From the NCBI RefSeq assembly GCF_029168945.1, contig NC_083603.1, forward strand, positions 5,208,001 to 5,272,000: DNA of 64,000 nucleotides, written 5' to 3'. Of the stretch, positions 62,161 to 64,000 are shown in pieces. Every line of letters starts with the position of its first letter. Position 1 is the stretch's first letter. The notes beneath the pieces are model-generated. The model had not been told where the DNA came from. It did not search any database and was given only the letters and a program-made list of their open reading frames with translations. This DNA comes from Cannabis sativa (lineage: Eukaryota; Streptophyta; Magnoliopsida; Rosales; Cannabaceae). Made by a program: the position numbers and the translations under genes.

Positions 62161-63759
62161 TACGACGGCACACTTTTTATTTTTTTTGTTAATTTATTTT
62201 TGTTGACTAGTGTTTGTGTGTCGTATAGGAGGGTTTTGTTTTGGTCAAATTTGTGGAGAAAAAGGAATAAGGGTCTTCTACTCTTCTTAGAAGTAATTCT
62301 ATAATTGAATTTTGGAACACCTTCTTAGTTCTTTTAGAGCAAACAGGGCCGGTCTTGAGATGAGACGAGTTAGACGTGCAATTTGAATTTTAAAATTGTA
62401 AAGAAAAAAATTATTAATATATAAATAAAATATTAAATAATAAACAAGTATAGCAAAATAATATTTGATGTATTGGTTGAAATTATGATTTTAATTAGAG
62501 AGATTAAGTGATTAATTCTCAACTTCTAATTTTAGATTTCTTTTTTAGATATATTTAATTTATATTTATAGTTATAGAGGATATAACTTTTGAGGTCTTA
62601 AGATTTTTAAATTTTTTTTATTACTACACATATTTCGTTAATAGAGACTATGTTATAGTCTTAAACAAGACACGTATGAAATTTAGATTATAGATTATTA
62701 TGTCTAGACAGAAATATGTGGTATCAATTACTTTTAAATGTTGTTTTAATAAATTCAAAACAGAGTTTGTACAGACGAAATTATAAAAAAATTACAGTTT
62801 TACAAACATTTTAGTACTTATACTGCTAAAAATAAACATTAAGTTTATGCTACTTACAAAGTTAAAATTTTGAATACTTGTACCGTCATTTACCTTTTTA
62901 TATGACGGTGTACATCATAGTTATTTAAGACCTAGTACAAATTTTTGAGAAATTCATAATAGTTTTACTCATCAAAAATAATATTTAATATTGATTAGTG
63001 TTCAATAATGTCATTATATTGATCTTAAAAGTGTAAAATAAATTAAATTTAAATTAATATTTTCATAAAATTAATAAAATATATTTTTATGTTGAAAATA
63101 TTTGATTTAGATTTAATTTATTATCAAAATTAAAAATTATTGTAGTATTTTGAAAATAAATAAATAAAAGTGGTGAACAAAAATAGAGATTAATATCATG
63201 CACCTATGTTCTCGTGCAAATCAGCCACTATTCCTTCTCTCCTCTCTCCATGCATGCGCCACATGGTAATTTTCTATTCACCAATCACTTTTTAGCTTCT
63301 TGGGCTCCCAAGGCACTTAGCATGCAACTTGCATAAAAAATAATTAACGCAAAGCATTAAAATATTAAAATATTTTCATTGGATTTTCCTTGAGAGGCAA
63401 ACTAAAGCCCACTACTTTCACTTAGCCAACATTAAAATATTAAAAACCTAATCAAACATAATAAACTTTCATATTCTCATTCCCACTTCTCCCATTACCG
63501 CATACCAAACAGCCCCTAAGTGCTCCACTTCTCCATATAGCTCTTTATATCATGTGATGAAGTCATGCATGCTTGATGCATTAATTGTAATATATATCAC
63601 TTAAGAAATTTTGTTTTGTCCTATGCACAAAGAAAAAAAATAAGCAAATAAATGTATATCATCTTTTCCTTATTCTTATTCCAATCACAACATGCCACAT
63701 GTAAGCTCTTATGTCTTCATCTCTACAAAAGCCATGCCTAGATTGGCATTGAAAAAAAA
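62161..63759. other. AT-rich intergenic
   Basis: No gene recognised. CAGGGCCGGTCTTGAGATGA at 62347 resembles a hAT-type transposon end, without a visible partner. The rest is AT-rich. Confidence 0.3.
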
Positions 63760-64000
63760 ATAGAGGAATTACCTTATATACTATTTTTTAACTTTTTTTT
63801 TTTTAAATTTACGGTTTGGATTTCTAAAGTGGTTGCAGCGTTAGTTGCAATATGAGTTTTTGTACGATTTTTTGTTGCAATTTAAGTTGCAGCGCTAGAT
63901 GCAATATGAGTTTTTGTACGATTTTTTGTTGGAATTTAAGTCGCAGCGCTAGTTGCAATAAGGGTTCCTATGTAGAATTCCGTAAAAATGCAAAAAAAAA
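63760..64000 (+). repeat. AGCGCTGCAAC repeat, multi-unit copy, cut by edge
   Basis: GTTGCAGCGTTAGTTGCAAT, then two further tandem units with GTTGCAGCGCTAGATGCAAT and GTCGCAGCGCTAGTTGCAAT, linked by TTTTTGTACGATTTTTTGTT. The unit is about 55 bp. This is the inverse of 29960-30170, which has fewer units. The right border is outside the window. Confidence 0.65.

Noticed and set aside
61944..62192. 82-codon open frame in the GC-rich island
   Set aside because: No domain, no homology I recognise, no splice context. GC-rich DNA is open by chance.

Overview
This is nuclear DNA of a flowering plant. Four genes have proteins that align along their full length with dicot proteins I recognise. Introns are short and AT-rich with plant-type GT-AG borders, there is a plant U2 snRNA gene with a plant-type USE/TATA promoter, and intergenic space is filled with LINE, Copia, Gypsy and MITE sequence. 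I take it to be a eudicot, probably a rosid, but the window alone does not fix the species. I see no bacterial, organellar, CRISPR or defence-island content.

Layout. 1-2330: a Copia-type LTR (minus) inserted in LINE debris. 2759-10799 (+): INO80, the ATPase of the INO80 chromatin-remodelling complex, 23 coding exons, intact. 11-17 kb: repeats (poly(A) micro-insertions, MITEs, a 5'-truncated LINE, a minisatellite). 17420-22084 (-): DEAD-box RNA helicase RH29 (Dbp10/DDX54 type), 11 coding exons, with telo-box and site-II-like promoter motifs. 24345-24540 (+): U2 snRNA. 24948-28712 (-): S-formylglutathione hydrolase, 7 exons. 29-34 kb: a LINE fragment and the 3' part of a Ty3/Gypsy element whose internal region carries an antisense reading frame ahead of a 3' LTR. 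34-41 kb: gene-free AT-rich DNA with a Mutator-like MITE (perfect 9-bp target duplication), a CACTA-like end and a degenerate tandem array. 41586-44712 (+): NAD-dependent glycerol-3-phosphate dehydrogenase, 5 exons. 45815-47369 (+): a 104-residue coiled-coil protein. 48800-53532 (-): a young, almost intact Copia element. 55160-59444 (-): a 651-residue coiled-coil/Rho-N-like protein. 60.5-64 kb: AT-rich intergenic DNA with one GC-rich promoter-like island.

How the genes relate. They are independent single genes, as expected in a plant chromosome; nothing suggests an operon or metabolic cluster. INO80 acts in chromatin remodelling, RH29 in ribosome biogenesis, U2 in splicing, S-formylglutathione hydrolase in formaldehyde detoxification, and GPDH in glycerolipid and redox metabolism.

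Exon coordinates were derived by hand from splice borders plus protein similarity. The exon lengths of INO80 (4623 nt), RH29 (2388 nt), SFGH (861 nt), GPDH (1404 nt), the 104-aa gene (315 nt) and the 651-aa gene (1956 nt) each close in frame, which supports those models. The most interesting observations are: poly(A)-only retroposon insertions with target duplications, a Copia element intact except for its integrase catalytic glutamate, a retroelement antisense ORF, a copied piece of INO80 3' flank, and an intron that gives the same stop codon spliced or retained.
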